Shown here one piece after another: positions 17,508 through 26,323 of a DNA stretch of 64,000 nucleotides. Position 1 is the stretch's first letter; the number at the start of each line of letters is the position of its first letter. The notes below the pieces were generated by a model. That model was not told where the DNA came from, ran no database searches, and saw only the letters and a list, made by a program, of their open reading frames with translations. This DNA is from Dysgonomonadaceae bacterium PH5-43 (GTDB lineage: Bacteria; Bacteroidota; Bacteroidia; Bacteroidales; Azobacteroidaceae), in assembly GCA_029916745.1 (NCBI GenBank), contig JARXWK010000010.1, positions 23,109 to 87,108 on the forward strand. The letters are read 5' to 3'. The translations under genes were made by a program, and so were the position numbers.

Positions 17508-18494
17508 GTGATGGAGTATTTATTGTTAGTAGGCGGACTTGTTTTATTGGTTGTAAGTGGTAATTATTTAATTGAGGCGGCTGTAGGTATTGCTCAGAAG
17601 TTTAAGCTATCGCCTCTGATTATCGGTATGACTATTGTTGCTTTCGGAACTTCGGCTCCCGAACTTATGGTTAGTGTGCAGGCTGCTTTGGGCAATCACT
17701 CCGAAATGGCTTTGGGTAATGTGTTGGGGTCGAATATAGTTAATATCGGACTTATATTAGGAGTTACGGCTCTTATACTTCCTATAAGGGTGGAAGCAAA
17801 GTCGATAAAGGTCGATTGGTCTTTCCTTATGACAATATCGATATTGCTTGTAGCTTTGGCTTGGGGTGGTAGTTTTGGTAGAGTAGAGGGTGCTATTGCT
17901 GTTTGTTTATTGCTATTGTTTACGGTATATTCTATTTATAGCAGTAGAAAAGATAGCGTACAGGAAGAATACGAGAGTCCGAAGAAGTCTTTCTTGTTTA
18001 ACATAATTATATTCGTTGTTGCTTGTGTGGGTATAGCTTACGGAGCCGACTTTATGGTGCAAGGAGCTACTGTTATAGCTTCAAATTTAGGGGTTTCGGA
18101 ACGAATAATATCTATATTTATAATAGGAGTAGGCACAAGTTTACCCGAACTTACAGCTTCGTTGGTGGCTGCTATAAAGAAAGAAGACAGTATGTCGCTT
18201 GGTAATATTATAGGTTCTAATATATTCAATACATTATCGGTATTGGGCATAACAGCAATTATAAAGCCAATTACGTTTACCGATGCAAACTTTCACTCCG
18301 ACTTTATTTGGATGCTTGTTTTTACTCTTCTTCTTTATGTTGGAATGATAAATGTGAAACAAAACATAAAAGAAACCGAACGAACTAAAAAGCCCATTAA
18401 ATTATTTAATACGGGCAATGGTATAATAGGTCGCCTTTTTGGTGTATTGTTAATTGCAGTATACGCTTGCTATATAGCCTCTCAGTTTCTGTAA
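17508..18494 (+). CDS. calcium/sodium antiporter, CaCA superfamily (YrbG-like)
   Basis: 328-residue inner-membrane exchanger with about ten helices and the two inverted alpha-repeats that bind cation: PLIIGMTIVAFGTSAPELMVS (about residues 37-57, quoted in part: FGTSAPEL) and IFIIGVGTSLPELTAS (about 205-220). A charged cytoplasmic loop around residue 150 (SRKDSVQEEYESPKKS) separates the halves. It fits bacterial Na+/Ca2+ exchange, though physiological cations are rarely demonstrated. It is divergent from ribE and has no partner gene. Confidence 0.92.
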   Translation: MMEYLLLVGGLVLLVVSGNYLIEAAVGIAQKFKLSPLIIGMTIVAFGTSAPELMVSVQAALGNHSEMALGNVLGSNIVNIGLILGVTALILPIRVEAKSIKVDWSFLMTISILLVALAWGGSFGRVEGAIAVCLLLLFTVYSIYSSRKDSVQEEYESPKKSFLFNIIIFVVACVGIAYGADFMVQGATVIASNLGVSERIISIFIIGVGTSLPELTASLVAAIKKEDSMSLGNIIGSNIFNTLSVLGITAIIKPITFTDANFHSDFIWMLVFTLLLYVGMINVKQNIKETERTKKPIKLFNTGNGIIGRLFGVLLIAVYACYIASQFL

Positions 18495-18512
18495 TCTAAG
18501 ATTGTTTTGGAC

Positions 18513-18944
18513 TTACATTCGAGTCCAAGTTTGTTTTTTACCATTGTTCCACTTATCTAAGATAGAAATTTCCATCTTCTTTGCAGTAAGAGAGGTTACG
18601 ATACAGGTATACGTATGAGCGCCATTTATGTTTAAGTATATGCGATGGTTTTCAATATCTAACAGATAGGTATAATGTATTTCGTTCACTACCTCTTGAG
18701 TGGTTTCTTCTCCTTTCTGTTCTTTATATCTTATTGTTCTGTCGTAAGCATTCCCGTCTTCCTGAAACTCAAAAGTATTTTGAGTTGTGTATAAAACATC
18801 ATCGTTGTTGTATGAAGAAGTGCTAACCAACCAAGTGCCTTGTATAGCACTATAAAGAGAATCGAGGTAGTTGTCGTCGTCATTGCAAGATACGAGAAGT
18901 AAAGGTAAAATAAGTAAGCAAAGTTTTTTAATTAAAGAGTTCAT
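18513..18944 (-). CDS. lipocalin-like small lipoprotein
   Basis: About 143 residues. The start at MNSLIKKLC gives a lipoprotein signal ending LLLVSC with the lipidated cysteine near residue 20. The mature part begins IQGTWLVSTSSYNNDD and carries a regular set of beta strands (FEFQEDGNAYDRTIRY, TYLLDIENHRIYLNI), consistent with the small lipocalin-like/DUF-type lipoproteins common in Bacteroidales. An alternative start at 18968 only adds residues before the signal. Function unknown. It is divergent from the YitT gene, with TATCTTTG boxes on both strands between them (18966-18973 minus, 18986-18993 plus). Confidence 0.7.
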   Translation of the reverse strand: MNSLIKKLCLLILPLLLVSCNDDDNYLDSLYSAIQGTWLVSTSSYNNDDVLYTTQNTFEFQEDGNAYDRTIRYKEQKGEETTQEVVNEIHYTYLLDIENHRIYLNINGAHTYTCIVTSLTAKKMEISILDKWNNGKKQTWTRM

Positions 18945-19026
18945 TTTATTTTGAATTAGTTTCGACAAAGATATTAATTTTAGTTTATCTTTGCACCGAA
19001 AAATTCAAAAATACTAAAGAAGAAAA

Positions 19027-19923
19027 ATGTTACAAAAACTTTTGCCAGTAAATAGTTCTCTTAGAGAGGGTATAAAAGACTATTCATTTATTGTAGTTGG
19101 AGCCTTTCTGCAAGCTTTGGGTTATGTGCTTTTTATAGCTCCATCTAATATTGTGCCTGGTGGGGTTTATGGTATTTCAATTGCATTGCATCACGTTACG
19201 GCAGGAAAGTTTAGTGCTTTCCCCGATGGCTTGCCTCTCGGAACAATGGCTTTGTGTATGAATATTCCGTTAATGATATTAGCTATGAAGAAGTTGGGTC
19301 TTGCTTCGGGTCCTAAAACTGTTGTTACGTTTTTGCTTATATCCATATTTACCGATATATTGTCTTTTGTTTTTGGAGGAGAACCTTTGGTTGAGGGCGA
19401 TAAGTTTCTTTCGTGTTTCTATGGTGGTGCTTTATTAGGACTGGGAGTTGCTTGTGTTTTTGCAGCACAAAGCACGAGTGCCGGTACTGATGTTTTGGCT
19501 CGTGTATTGGCTAAAAACTCCAATCAAAAGGTTAGTGATTTAGTTCTTATAGTAGATTCGATTGTAGTTTTGTTTGGGTTGATAGTTTTTAGAGATTGGG
19601 CTGTGCCTTTATATTCTTTATTCACAATACTTGTATACGCTAAAACGGTAGAGATGTTTCAGCCCGAAAACCCTAAGCGTGCTGTGTTTATTGTTTCTAA
19701 GAAAAACAAAGAAGTAAAAGAGGTTGTTGTTGATAAATTAAAAATGAGAGGCACTTACATTCACGGTAGGGGAATGTATGAAGGAGCTGAAACCGACATC
19801 ATCTTTACTATAACAGATAGAAAAGATCTTCGCAAGTTAAAAGATGAAGTAAAAGAGGTTGACCCCAAAGCATTTATTTCTACAATGCACGCAAGCCAAG
19901 ACTCTCCACGTCCGGGTATTTAA
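19027..19923 (+). CDS. YitT-family membrane protein (DUF161 plus DUF2179)
   Basis: 298-residue protein. Five to six transmembrane helices span residues 20-215 with repeated glycine-rich motifs (LGYVLFIAPSNIVPGGVYGIS and FAAQSTSAGTDVLARVL). A cytoplasmic DUF2179 domain with a ferredoxin-like fold follows (about 220-298, VDKLKMRGTYIHGRGMYEG). Members of this family are proposed transporters of unknown substrate. Transcribed from the divergent region with a lipoprotein gene and convergent with the ABC-F gene. Confidence 0.9.
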   Translation: MLQKLLPVNSSLREGIKDYSFIVVGAFLQALGYVLFIAPSNIVPGGVYGISIALHHVTAGKFSAFPDGLPLGTMALCMNIPLMILAMKKLGLASGPKTVVTFLLISIFTDILSFVFGGEPLVEGDKFLSCFYGGALLGLGVACVFAAQSTSAGTDVLARVLAKNSNQKVSDLVLIVDSIVVLFGLIVFRDWAVPLYSLFTILVYAKTVEMFQPENPKRAVFIVSKKNKEVKEVVVDKLKMRGTYIHGRGMYEGAETDIIFTITDRKDLRKLKDEVKEVDPKAFISTMHASQDSPRPGI

Positions 19924-19937
19924 TAGTGTATGTGTTT

Positions 19938-21545
19938 CTAATTGTTTTTGCTATCTAAATACTCATTCACACCGCCTATGTGTTCTCTTACTCGTTTGTC
20001 GGAAAATTCAAAAACTTTAGTTACTAATCCGTCTAAGAAGTCGCGGTCGTGCGAAACGAGTATAACGGTTCCATCGTAATCGAGCAAAGCATTCTTTAGA
20101 ATTTCTTTAGTTTTTAAGTCTAAGTGATTAGTAGGCTCATCTAAGATAAGAAGATTTACGGGTTCTAAAAGAAGCTTTATCATAGCCAGTCGGGTTCTTT
20201 CTCCTCCCGATAATACTTTCACCTTTTTGTCGGAGTCGTCTCTCCCAAATAAGAAAGCACCTAATATACTTCTAATCTGAGTTCGAATATCACCTTCGGC
20301 TACTTGGTCGATAGTTTCAAAAACAGTTAAGTCTTCGTCTAACAGTTGAGCTTGGTTTTGAGCGAAGTATCCAATCTTTACATTATGTCCGAGCATTATA
20401 TTGCCAGAGTAATTAGTTTCGCCCATAACACACTTAACGAAAGTAGATTTCCCTTCTCCGTTTTTCCCAGCAAGAGCTACTTTCTCGCCACGAGAAATCA
20501 TAAGACTTGCATTTTCGAATACTAAATAATCGTCGTAATGCTTAGTAACCTGTTCTACGGTAAGAGGGTAGTTGCCCGAACGAGTAGCAGGTTGAAACTT
20601 TATTCTGATATGAGCCTTATCCTCTTCGTCGATATGTACACGCTCCATCTTTTCTAATTGACGTATTCTCGATTGCACCAATACCGCCTTAGCAGCTTGA
20701 GCTCTAAAACGTTCAATAAACTCTTCTATCTCGGCAATTTGTTTCTGTTGAGCCTCCCAGGCGTGTAGCTGTTGTTGTCTGCGTTCTTCTCTTAGTTGTT
20801 GATAGGTAGTAAAGTTTACTTTATAGTCGTATATCTTACCAAGCGTAAGTTCTATAGTTCTATTAGTAACCGAGTCGATAAATCGTCGGTCGTGCGAAAT
20901 AAGAACAACAGCATTAGCTTGTGTATTTATAAAGTTTTCTAACCAGCCAATAGTTTCTATATCTAAGTGATTGGTAGGCTCATCAAGCAACATCACGTCG
21001 GGGTTTTGAAGTAGAAGTTTTGCAAGTTCGATGCGCATACGCCAACCCCCACTAAAAGCATTGGTAGGCATATCTAAGTCGCTACGCTTAAACCCTAACC
21101 CCATAAGAGTTTTTTCTACATCACCTTCAAAGTTTATGTTTTCTATTCCTGCAAGTCGTTCGTGAGCTGCCGTAAAGCGATTAATAAGGTCGGAATAACT
21201 GTCAGACTCGTAATCAGTGCGAGTTTCTAACTGTTTATTCATATCTTCTATTTCGCTTTGTAAATCAAATATGGGAGCAAAGGCTTGCGATGCTTCTTCT
21301 CTTACGGTTTTAGTGTCAGACACTTCCATAACTTGAGGTAGATAACCAATAGTCATTCCATCAGGACCAGTTACGCTCCCTTTGTAGCTTTTGTTTACTC
21401 CTGCAAGTATTTTAAGCATAGTGCTTTTGCCAGCACCGTTTTTTCCAACTAAAGCTATCTTGTCTTTCTTATTAATAATGAAATTTATATTATCAAAAAG
21501 AGTTTGTCCACCAAATTCAACCTTTAAGCCTTCAACAATCAACAT
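19938..21545 (-). CDS. ABC-F family ATPase
   Basis: 535-residue soluble protein with two ABC domains and no membrane part. Walker A motifs are GKNGAGKST (about residue 35) and GKNGEGKST (about 360). Signature motifs are FSGGWRMR and LSGGERTR, and Walker B motifs are VMLLDEPTNHLD and LLILDEPTNHLD. A charged linker (about 235-300) carries the ABC_tran_Xtn region. ABC-F proteins act on ribosomes in translation control or antibiotic protection; length and linker resemble the housekeeping Uup/YbiT/YkpA-like kind rather than a specific resistance determinant. Confidence 0.93.
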   Translation of the reverse strand: MLIVEGLKVEFGGQTLFDNINFIINKKDKIALVGKNGAGKSTMLKILAGVNKSYKGSVTGPDGMTIGYLPQVMEVSDTKTVREEASQAFAPIFDLQSEIEDMNKQLETRTDYESDSYSDLINRFTAAHERLAGIENINFEGDVEKTLMGLGFKRSDLDMPTNAFSGGWRMRIELAKLLLQNPDVMLLDEPTNHLDIETIGWLENFINTQANAVVLISHDRRFIDSVTNRTIELTLGKIYDYKVNFTTYQQLREERRQQQLHAWEAQQKQIAEIEEFIERFRAQAAKAVLVQSRIRQLEKMERVHIDEEDKAHIRIKFQPATRSGNYPLTVEQVTKHYDDYLVFENASLMISRGEKVALAGKNGEGKSTFVKCVMGETNYSGNIMLGHNVKIGYFAQNQAQLLDEDLTVFETIDQVAEGDIRTQIRSILGAFLFGRDDSDKKVKVLSGGERTRLAMIKLLLEPVNLLILDEPTNHLDLKTKEILKNALLDYDGTVILVSHDRDFLDGLVTKVFEFSDKRVREHIGGVNEYLDSKNN

Positions 21546-21623
21546 ATTTATTTATTTTTTTAAGCTTGCAAAATTACATAAAAAGTTTGTATCTTTACCC
21601 AAACATTAAAAATAGAAAGAGTT

Positions 21624-22871
21624 ATGGCAGTAATTAAACCTTTTAAGGGAGTGCGTCCTCCTAAAGAATTTGTAGTAGAAGTAGCTTCTCGTCCTTACGA
21701 TGTGCTTAGTTCTGAAGAAGCTCGCGAAGAGGCTAAAGGTAACGAAAAGTCGTTGTACCATATTATTAAGCCAGAAATTGATTTCCCAGTAGGGAAAGAC
21801 GAACACGATGCTGATGTTTATGATAAAGCAGCCGAAAACTTCAAAATGTTTCAAAACAAAGGCTGGTTGGTGCAAGATAACAAAGAAAACTATTACGTTT
21901 ATGCTCAAACTATGAATGGGCGTACACAATATGGCTTAGTAGTAGGGTCGTATGTAGATGACTATATGAAAGGTAATATTAAAAAGCACGAACTAACTCG
22001 TAAAGATAAGGAAGAAGATAGAATGAAGCACGTTAGAGTAAACGATGCTAATATAGAACCTGTGTTTTTTGCTTATCCGGAAAATCCCGAGTTAGACGCT
22101 ATTGTTCAAGATGTTGTGAAGAATAAAACTCCAGAATACGACTTTGTTTCGGAAGATAAAATAGGTCATCACTTCTGGGTAATAGATAACGAAGATAAGA
22201 TTAAAAAGATTACTGAGTTGTTTGCTCAAATACCTTATTTATATATAGCAGACGGACATCATCGCTCGGCAGCGGCTGCATTAGTTGGAGCAGAAAAAGC
22301 CAAAAACAATCCAAACCATACAGGCAACGAAGAGTATAACTACTTTATGGCTGTGTGTTTCCCTGCCGATCAGCTTATGATTATGGATTATAATCGTGTG
22401 GTAAAAGATATTAACGGATTGTCGGACGAAGAGTTCCTTAAAGCCCTATCAGAAGATTTTATTATAGAAGACAAAGGTACAAGTATTTATCGTCCTGATA
22501 AGTTACATAATTTCGCATTGTATATTAATAAACACTGGTATTCGTTAGATGCTAAGCCAGGAACTTATAACGATAACGATCCTATAGGAGTGTTAGATGT
22601 AACAATTTCGTCGAATCTTATTTTAGATAAGATATTAGGAATGAAAGACCTACGCACTGATAAACGTATCGACTTTGTTGGCGGTTTACGCGGACTTGAA
22701 GAGTTGTCGCGCCGAGTAGATAGTGGGGAAATGAAAGCAGCTTTAGCTCTTTATCCTGTTTCTATGAAACAACTAATGGATATTGCTGATACAGGTAATA
22801 TTATGCCTCCCAAAACAACTTGGTTTGAGCCAAAACTTCGTTCGGGTTTAGTTATACACAAGTTGAGCTAA
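21624..22871 (+). CDS. DUF1015 family protein
   Basis: 415-residue cytosolic protein recognised by PFKGVRPPKEFVVEVASRPYDV at the N terminus (quoted in part: GVRPPKEFV...SRPYDVLS) and by IADGHHRSAAA near residue 210, plus RIDFVGG near the C terminus. The family has been described as SerC-associated or HTH-like kinase-related; in Bacteroidota it often neighbours serine synthesis genes, which are absent here. The biochemical role is uncertain. It is divergent from the ABC-F gene with only 78 bases between starts. Confidence 0.88.
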   Translation: MAVIKPFKGVRPPKEFVVEVASRPYDVLSSEEAREEAKGNEKSLYHIIKPEIDFPVGKDEHDADVYDKAAENFKMFQNKGWLVQDNKENYYVYAQTMNGRTQYGLVVGSYVDDYMKGNIKKHELTRKDKEEDRMKHVRVNDANIEPVFFAYPENPELDAIVQDVVKNKTPEYDFVSEDKIGHHFWVIDNEDKIKKITELFAQIPYLYIADGHHRSAAAALVGAEKAKNNPNHTGNEEYNYFMAVCFPADQLMIMDYNRVVKDINGLSDEEFLKALSEDFIIEDKGTSIYRPDKLHNFALYINKHWYSLDAKPGTYNDNDPIGVLDVTISSNLILDKILGMKDLRTDKRIDFVGGLRGLEELSRRVDSGEMKAALALYPVSMKQLMDIADTGNIMPPKTTWFEPKLRSGLVIHKLS

Positions 22872-22963
22872 AACATTTGTAAATTGCCTCACGCTTATTT
22901 AAACATTTTGTCTTTTTAAGTTGTTAAACTTGTGTTATTAGTAATCAAATAAAACAAAGAGCA

Positions 22964-23230
22964 ATGAAAGCAAGTTATTATTTAGGCGGGTTGGCTTTAG
23001 GGATTTTAGCAGGAGGTGTTGTTGGCTACATAGTAGCGAGTAATCCAAGAAACAGAGTTAGAGTAAGGCGTTTCTTTAACGATGTTGAAGATAAAGCAAA
23101 AGACATTAGCGATAAGGTAAAGTGCGCCTGTGGCTATAATGGAGGAGACTTAACGGAAGAAGAGCTGTTAGAGATTGAAACTGTTTTGGCTAACGAAGCC
23201 ATTGCTGATGCACAAGCTAAAGCTAAATAG
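22964..23230 (+). CDS. YtxH-like small membrane-anchored protein
   Basis: 88 residues. An N-terminal transmembrane helix with small residues (YYLGGLALGILAGGVVGYIVA, residues 5-25, given in part) is followed by a basic stretch (NPRNRVRVRRFF) and an amphipathic helix with KAKDISDKVK, the arrangement of YtxH/general-stress gas-vesicle-like small proteins. Function not established. It lies 92 bases after the DUF1015 gene on the same strand and upstream of the tRNA. Confidence 0.7.
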   Translation: MKASYYLGGLALGILAGGVVGYIVASNPRNRVRVRRFFNDVEDKAKDISDKVKCACGYNGGDLTEEELLEIETVLANEAIADAQAKAK

Positions 23231-23282
23231 CAACCAATTTTATTAAAAAAAACATTCGAGGACTCAGTTTTTAAGAAATTCT

Positions 23283-23314
23283 TTTGGAGATTTAAGAAGT
23301 TAGTAGTACCTTCG
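23283..23314 (+). promoter_or_regulatory. promoter of tRNA-Lys
   Basis: TTTTG, a 20-base spacer and TACCTTCG, one base off TAnnTTTG, ending 27 bases before the tRNA. Confidence 0.55.
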
Positions 23315-23341
23315 CGCCGTGTTTAACACATAGGCACTAAA

Positions 23342-23414
23342 GTCTCCGTAGCTCAGTTGGTAGAGCAATTGACTCTTAATCAATGGGTCCAGAGTTCGAG
23401 TCTCTGCGGGGACA
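23342..23414 (+). tRNA. tRNA-Lys (anticodon CTT)
   Basis: A complete cloverleaf is readable: acceptor GTCTCCG/CGGGGAC, D arm with AGCTCAGTTGGTAGAGC, anticodon stem ATTGA/TCAAT with loop CTCTTAA (anticodon CTT, reads AAG), and T arm with GTTCGAG. The discriminator base is A at 23414. CCA is not encoded (ACA follows). Confidence 0.96.
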
Positions 23415-23420
23415 CAAAGC

Positions 23421-23460
23421 AAAAACGGCTATAACAAACAGTTAAGCCGTTTTTGTTTTT
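23421..23460 (+). terminator. terminator of the tRNA-Lys transcript, overlapping the AraC gene end
   Basis: AAAAACGGCT pairs with AGCCGTTTTT, then TGTTTTT. The right arm encodes the last codons of the convergent AraC gene, so one sequence serves both. Confidence 0.75.
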
Positions 23461-24281
23461 ATATTGCCTGGGGTGATGCCGAATTGTTTTTTGAAAGCAG
23501 TACTAAAATGAGAAAAGTTTTTAAAACCAACCTCAAGATATACATCAGAAACAGACTTCCCCGTCTCTTGAAGTTTGTCGTAAGCAGCTTCAAGACGTCT
23601 TTGAATCAACCACTTTTCGGGAGATAGGTCGCTTATCTTCTTAAAATCTCGCTTAAAAGTAGAAAGACTTCGCCCAGTGAAAGATGCCATCTCTTCCATC
23701 GAAAGGTCGTACATATAATTCTTATTCAGAAACTCAAGAATATCTATTTTCCAAGGCTCTGCAAAATCAAAAAGGGTAGGGTAGAAGCGTTCGTCAATCC
23801 GTAATAAGGCGTGGAGACCTTCCATCATCTTCAAACACATAATATCGTCAGAGGGTTTTACCGACGAATCAAAGTATGGAGTAATGGATAAGAACAGACC
23901 TTTAATGTCTGGCGTTTCGGGTAGTTTAATAACGCTCTGCTTGTGTTTGCTGATTTCAGTAGGTAGTTTATCTTTCTCGAACTTCTGAAAAACTTGACGA
24001 AGAAAATCTCGCTTGTAACAGATGAAGATACCCATAAAAGGTTCTCCGTTTTTTGGTTGCTTTTTCATCTCTACACGATTATCTCTACGCAAGAAAGCAC
24101 ATTCTCCGGGTCGTACTATTGTTTTCTTTTTCCCTTCTTCCAGTATGTATTCGCCAGAATAAACATAAACCAAAAAATGATCGAGCACCATCTTTGAGCA
24201 CATACAATCGTCGCTGAAGTAGTAGCTATAGATTATGTCGGAATAGTTGAATGTAACGTATGTTTCTTTTCCTGTTCCCAT
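23442..24281 (-). CDS. AraC-family transcriptional regulator
   Basis: 279 residues. The N-terminal cupin-like effector domain (about 10-110, containing VYVYSGEYILEEG and RPGECAFLRRDNRVEM) is followed by two helix-turn-helix motifs in the C-terminal 100 residues (SMEEMASFTGRSLSTFKRDF and VSDVYLEVGFKNFSHFSTAF, the classic AraC signature). It begins 8 bases after the hydrolase stop, so it is co-transcribed with the alpha/beta hydrolase and probably regulates that operon. The inducer is unknown. Confidence 0.92.
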   Translation of the reverse strand: MGTGKETYVTFNYSDIIYSYYFSDDCMCSKMVLDHFLVYVYSGEYILEEGKKKTIVRPGECAFLRRDNRVEMKKQPKNGEPFMGIFICYKRDFLRQVFQKFEKDKLPTEISKHKQSVIKLPETPDIKGLFLSITPYFDSSVKPSDDIMCLKMMEGLHALLRIDERFYPTLFDFAEPWKIDILEFLNKNYMYDLSMEEMASFTGRSLSTFKRDFKKISDLSPEKWLIQRRLEAAYDKLQETGKSVSDVYLEVGFKNFSHFSTAFKKQFGITPGNIKTKTA

Positions 24282-24289
24282 ATTGTTTT

Positions 24290-25402
24290 TTATTTTAAGT
24301 TTAGCTGAAAGAAAGACTCTAATTTGTCGAAGGGAATAATGTCGATGCGGTCGTATAGGTCGGTATGAACAGCATCAGGAATTATTAACAACTCTTTGTT
24401 ATCTCCTTTAAGTTTTTTGAAAGCATCTTCGCTAAAATAACGAGAGTGAGCTTTTTCGCCGTGCATCATAAGTATGGCACTCCTAATTTCAGCGCTATAA
24501 GCAAGTTGAGGCATATTCATAAACGAAAGAGCCGATGTTACATTCCAACCTCTATTAGAGTTAAGCGAACGCTCGTGGTAGCCACGCTCGGTTTTGTAGT
24601 AGTTGTGATAATCCTTCACAAACCAAGGCGCATCGTCGGGTAGAGGATCAATTACACCTCCAGCAAGAGCATACATACCATTCTTGTAATCTGCAGTGCG
24701 TTGCTCATTAAGTTTCTTACGAAGCTCATAACGGTCGTCTGCATTCATAGCGTCATAATATCCGTTGGCATTTACTCGACTCATATCATACATAGTTGAA
24801 GTAGCAGTTGCCTTGATGCGAGTATCCATAGCAGCAGCATTAATAGCCAATCCGCCCCAGCCGCAAATACCTATAAGTCCGACATGTTCAGGGTCTATGT
24901 TGCTGTGGGTAGAAAGGAAATCAACCGCAGCGCAAAAGTCTTCAGTATTAATATCAGGAGAAGCCACATATCGAGGCTCGCCGCCACTCTCTCCCGTATA
25001 AGAAGGATCGAAAGCAAGCGTTATAAATCCACGTTCTGCCATCTGGTTGGCGTAAAGCCCCGACGATTGTTCTTTTACAGCACCGAAAGGACCGCTAATG
25101 GCTATAGCAGGCAGGGTTTTACCCTCTGAGTTTTTCGGAACGTATAAATCGCCAGTTAATGTTATACCATAACGGTTTGTGAAGTTTACTTTCTGGCGTG
25201 TAACTTTCTCACTTAGTTTAAAAGTGTAATGTTCTTGTTTTTCTGTGTTGTTCATATTGTAACTATTATATTCTTCATCAGAAACAGCTTCATACCAAAT
25301 TGCAGCACCTTTATCAGCCTGAGTAGTAACACCTATATGGATAAATTCGCAGTCGGGAGTAGCACCGTGCCAGTGAATAATATCAGGTTTTATTTCTACC
25401 AC
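24290..25402 (-). CDS. alpha/beta hydrolase, in frame with the C-terminal half of a frameshifted cupin
   Basis: The hydrolase proper spans about 320 residues from MNNTEKQEHY (ATG ending at 25255). It shows GDLYVPKNSEGKTLPAIAISG, a nucleophile-elbow region GICGWGG (Cys or Gly where Ser is usual: G-I-C-G-W-G) and a C-terminal HTDLYDR histidine, as in the dienelactone hydrolase/YcjY-like group, where a cysteine nucleophile is known. The frame extends upstream through residues that complete the cupin (VEIKPDIIHWHGATPD ... SDEEYNSYN), with no stop between, suggesting a fusion or a read-through pair. See the cupin entry for the frameshift. The AraC gene follows 8 bases downstream. Confidence 0.8.
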   Translation of the reverse strand: MVEIKPDIIHWHGATPDCEFIHIGVTTQADKGAAIWYEAVSDEEYNSYNMNNTEKQEHYTFKLSEKVTRQKVNFTNRYGITLTGDLYVPKNSEGKTLPAIAISGPFGAVKEQSSGLYANQMAERGFITLAFDPSYTGESGGEPRYVASPDINTEDFCAAVDFLSTHSNIDPEHVGLIGICGWGGLAINAAAMDTRIKATATSTMYDMSRVNANGYYDAMNADDRYELRKKLNEQRTADYKNGMYALAGGVIDPLPDDAPWFVKDYHNYYKTERGYHERSLNSNRGWNVTSALSFMNMPQLAYSAEIRSAILMMHGEKAHSRYFSEDAFKKLKGDNKELLIIPDAVHTDLYDRIDIIPFDKLESFFQLNLK

Positions 25403-25736
25403 ATCTTCCAGGTTGAAGCAGTTGTATAGGTTTTCCTTTCTCCTGATAATAACCCTTTCCAGAAGTAACCATCAGGAGTTGACCTCCTGGGTGAGAATGC
25501 CAATAATTTCGGCAGCCAGGTTCAAAGGTTACATTATAAACTTGTGTATTGAAGGTTGTATTGTCAGTTACTAACATTTCAACCCAAGCAGTACCAGTGA
25601 AATTGGCTTCTGCCTTTTGTCCTTTAGGAAAAATCTTGTTTGTTTCCATATTGCCATTGTTGTTATAATTATTACCATTGCAGCCCATAAATAAGATAGA
25701 AATGCAAGCTATTGCGAAGTAAGATAATGTTTTCAT
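25383..25736 (-). pseudogene. cupin-domain lipoprotein, frameshifted
   Basis: Encodes a lipoprotein signal (CISILFMGC, lipidated Cys near residue 19) and the first part of a small cupin (EPGCRNYWHSHPGGQLLMVTSGKG, with the HSH metal ligands), then reads QLLQPGRCGRNKT and stops. Removing one A from the GGAA at plus positions 25407-25410 restores QLLQPGDVVEIKPDIIHWHG, the normal cupin continuation, and joins the frame of the downstream hydrolase. So either the strain carries a real frameshift, the locus is recoded, or it is a base-call error. Intact relatives with CxGxxxHxHP-type cupins are often annotated as carboxymuconolactone-decarboxylase partners. Confidence 0.8.
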
Positions 25737-25870
25737 TTACTCATTATTTAATAATTAGTTACTTATTGATTTGCAAGGCAAAGGTAAATAGAAAGCCGCT
25801 AAACGAATTTGTTTAACGGCTCAAACTATTTTGTTCAAAAGTTCAAAGTAGAACTTTTGATAAATGTTAA

Positions 25871-26281
25871 TCACACGAAATGTACTTGACTAAGATCTTT
25901 AGCAAACGCATGTAAGTTTTTTTCAATTTTCTCAATTGTTCGTTTACTTGGATTGCGATATCCATTTAGATAATGAGATAATTGTCCTTGATTAACACCA
26001 GTTATTTTTTCTAATCCAGACAATGACATAAAATTAGAATAGTAGCTCAAGAATGAAGCCATATCATATTTAATATTAAATTTAGCTTCAATAAAAGTCT
26101 TTCCTTCTTCATTGAAATATTTACGCATAGCTTCGTATGCTGAAAAGAAATCATCAATAGCGTCTTTGACTGTAGCTCCAGTTCCGTGTATGCCATAATT
26201 CAAAGTGTTGTCGTCTAAATCAACATAAACGCTATAGTTGCCATCATTGCCACGTTCAACAAATGCTTTAATTGTCTTCAT
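25871..26281 (-). CDS. HicB-like antitoxin with C-terminal XRE-type HTH, no HicA partner
   Basis: 136 residues. The N-terminal half (AFVERGNDGNYSVYVDLD, then GATVKDAIDDFFSAYEAM) fits the HicB degenerate RNase H-like fold. The C-terminal half is a lambda-repressor-like HTH (LEKITGVNQGQLSHYLNGYRNPSKRT, about 90-118). HicB normally neutralises the small mRNase HicA, encoded beside it, but neither flank (26282-26323 or 25737-25870) has room for a HicA gene, so this is an orphan regulator or antitoxin remnant. Confidence 0.75.
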   Translation of the reverse strand: MKTIKAFVERGNDGNYSVYVDLDDNTLNYGIHGTGATVKDAIDDFFSAYEAMRKYFNEEGKTFIEAKFNIKYDMASFLSYYSNFMSLSGLEKITGVNQGQLSHYLNGYRNPSKRTIEKIEKNLHAFAKDLSQVHFV

Positions 26282-26323
26282 AATTATATCTTTTTATCAA
26301 GGGATTAAAGTTTAATTCTATTT

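Noticed and set aside
25871..26281. Complete HicAB toxin-antitoxin system
   Set aside because: No HicA-sized frame exists on either side of the HicB-like gene.
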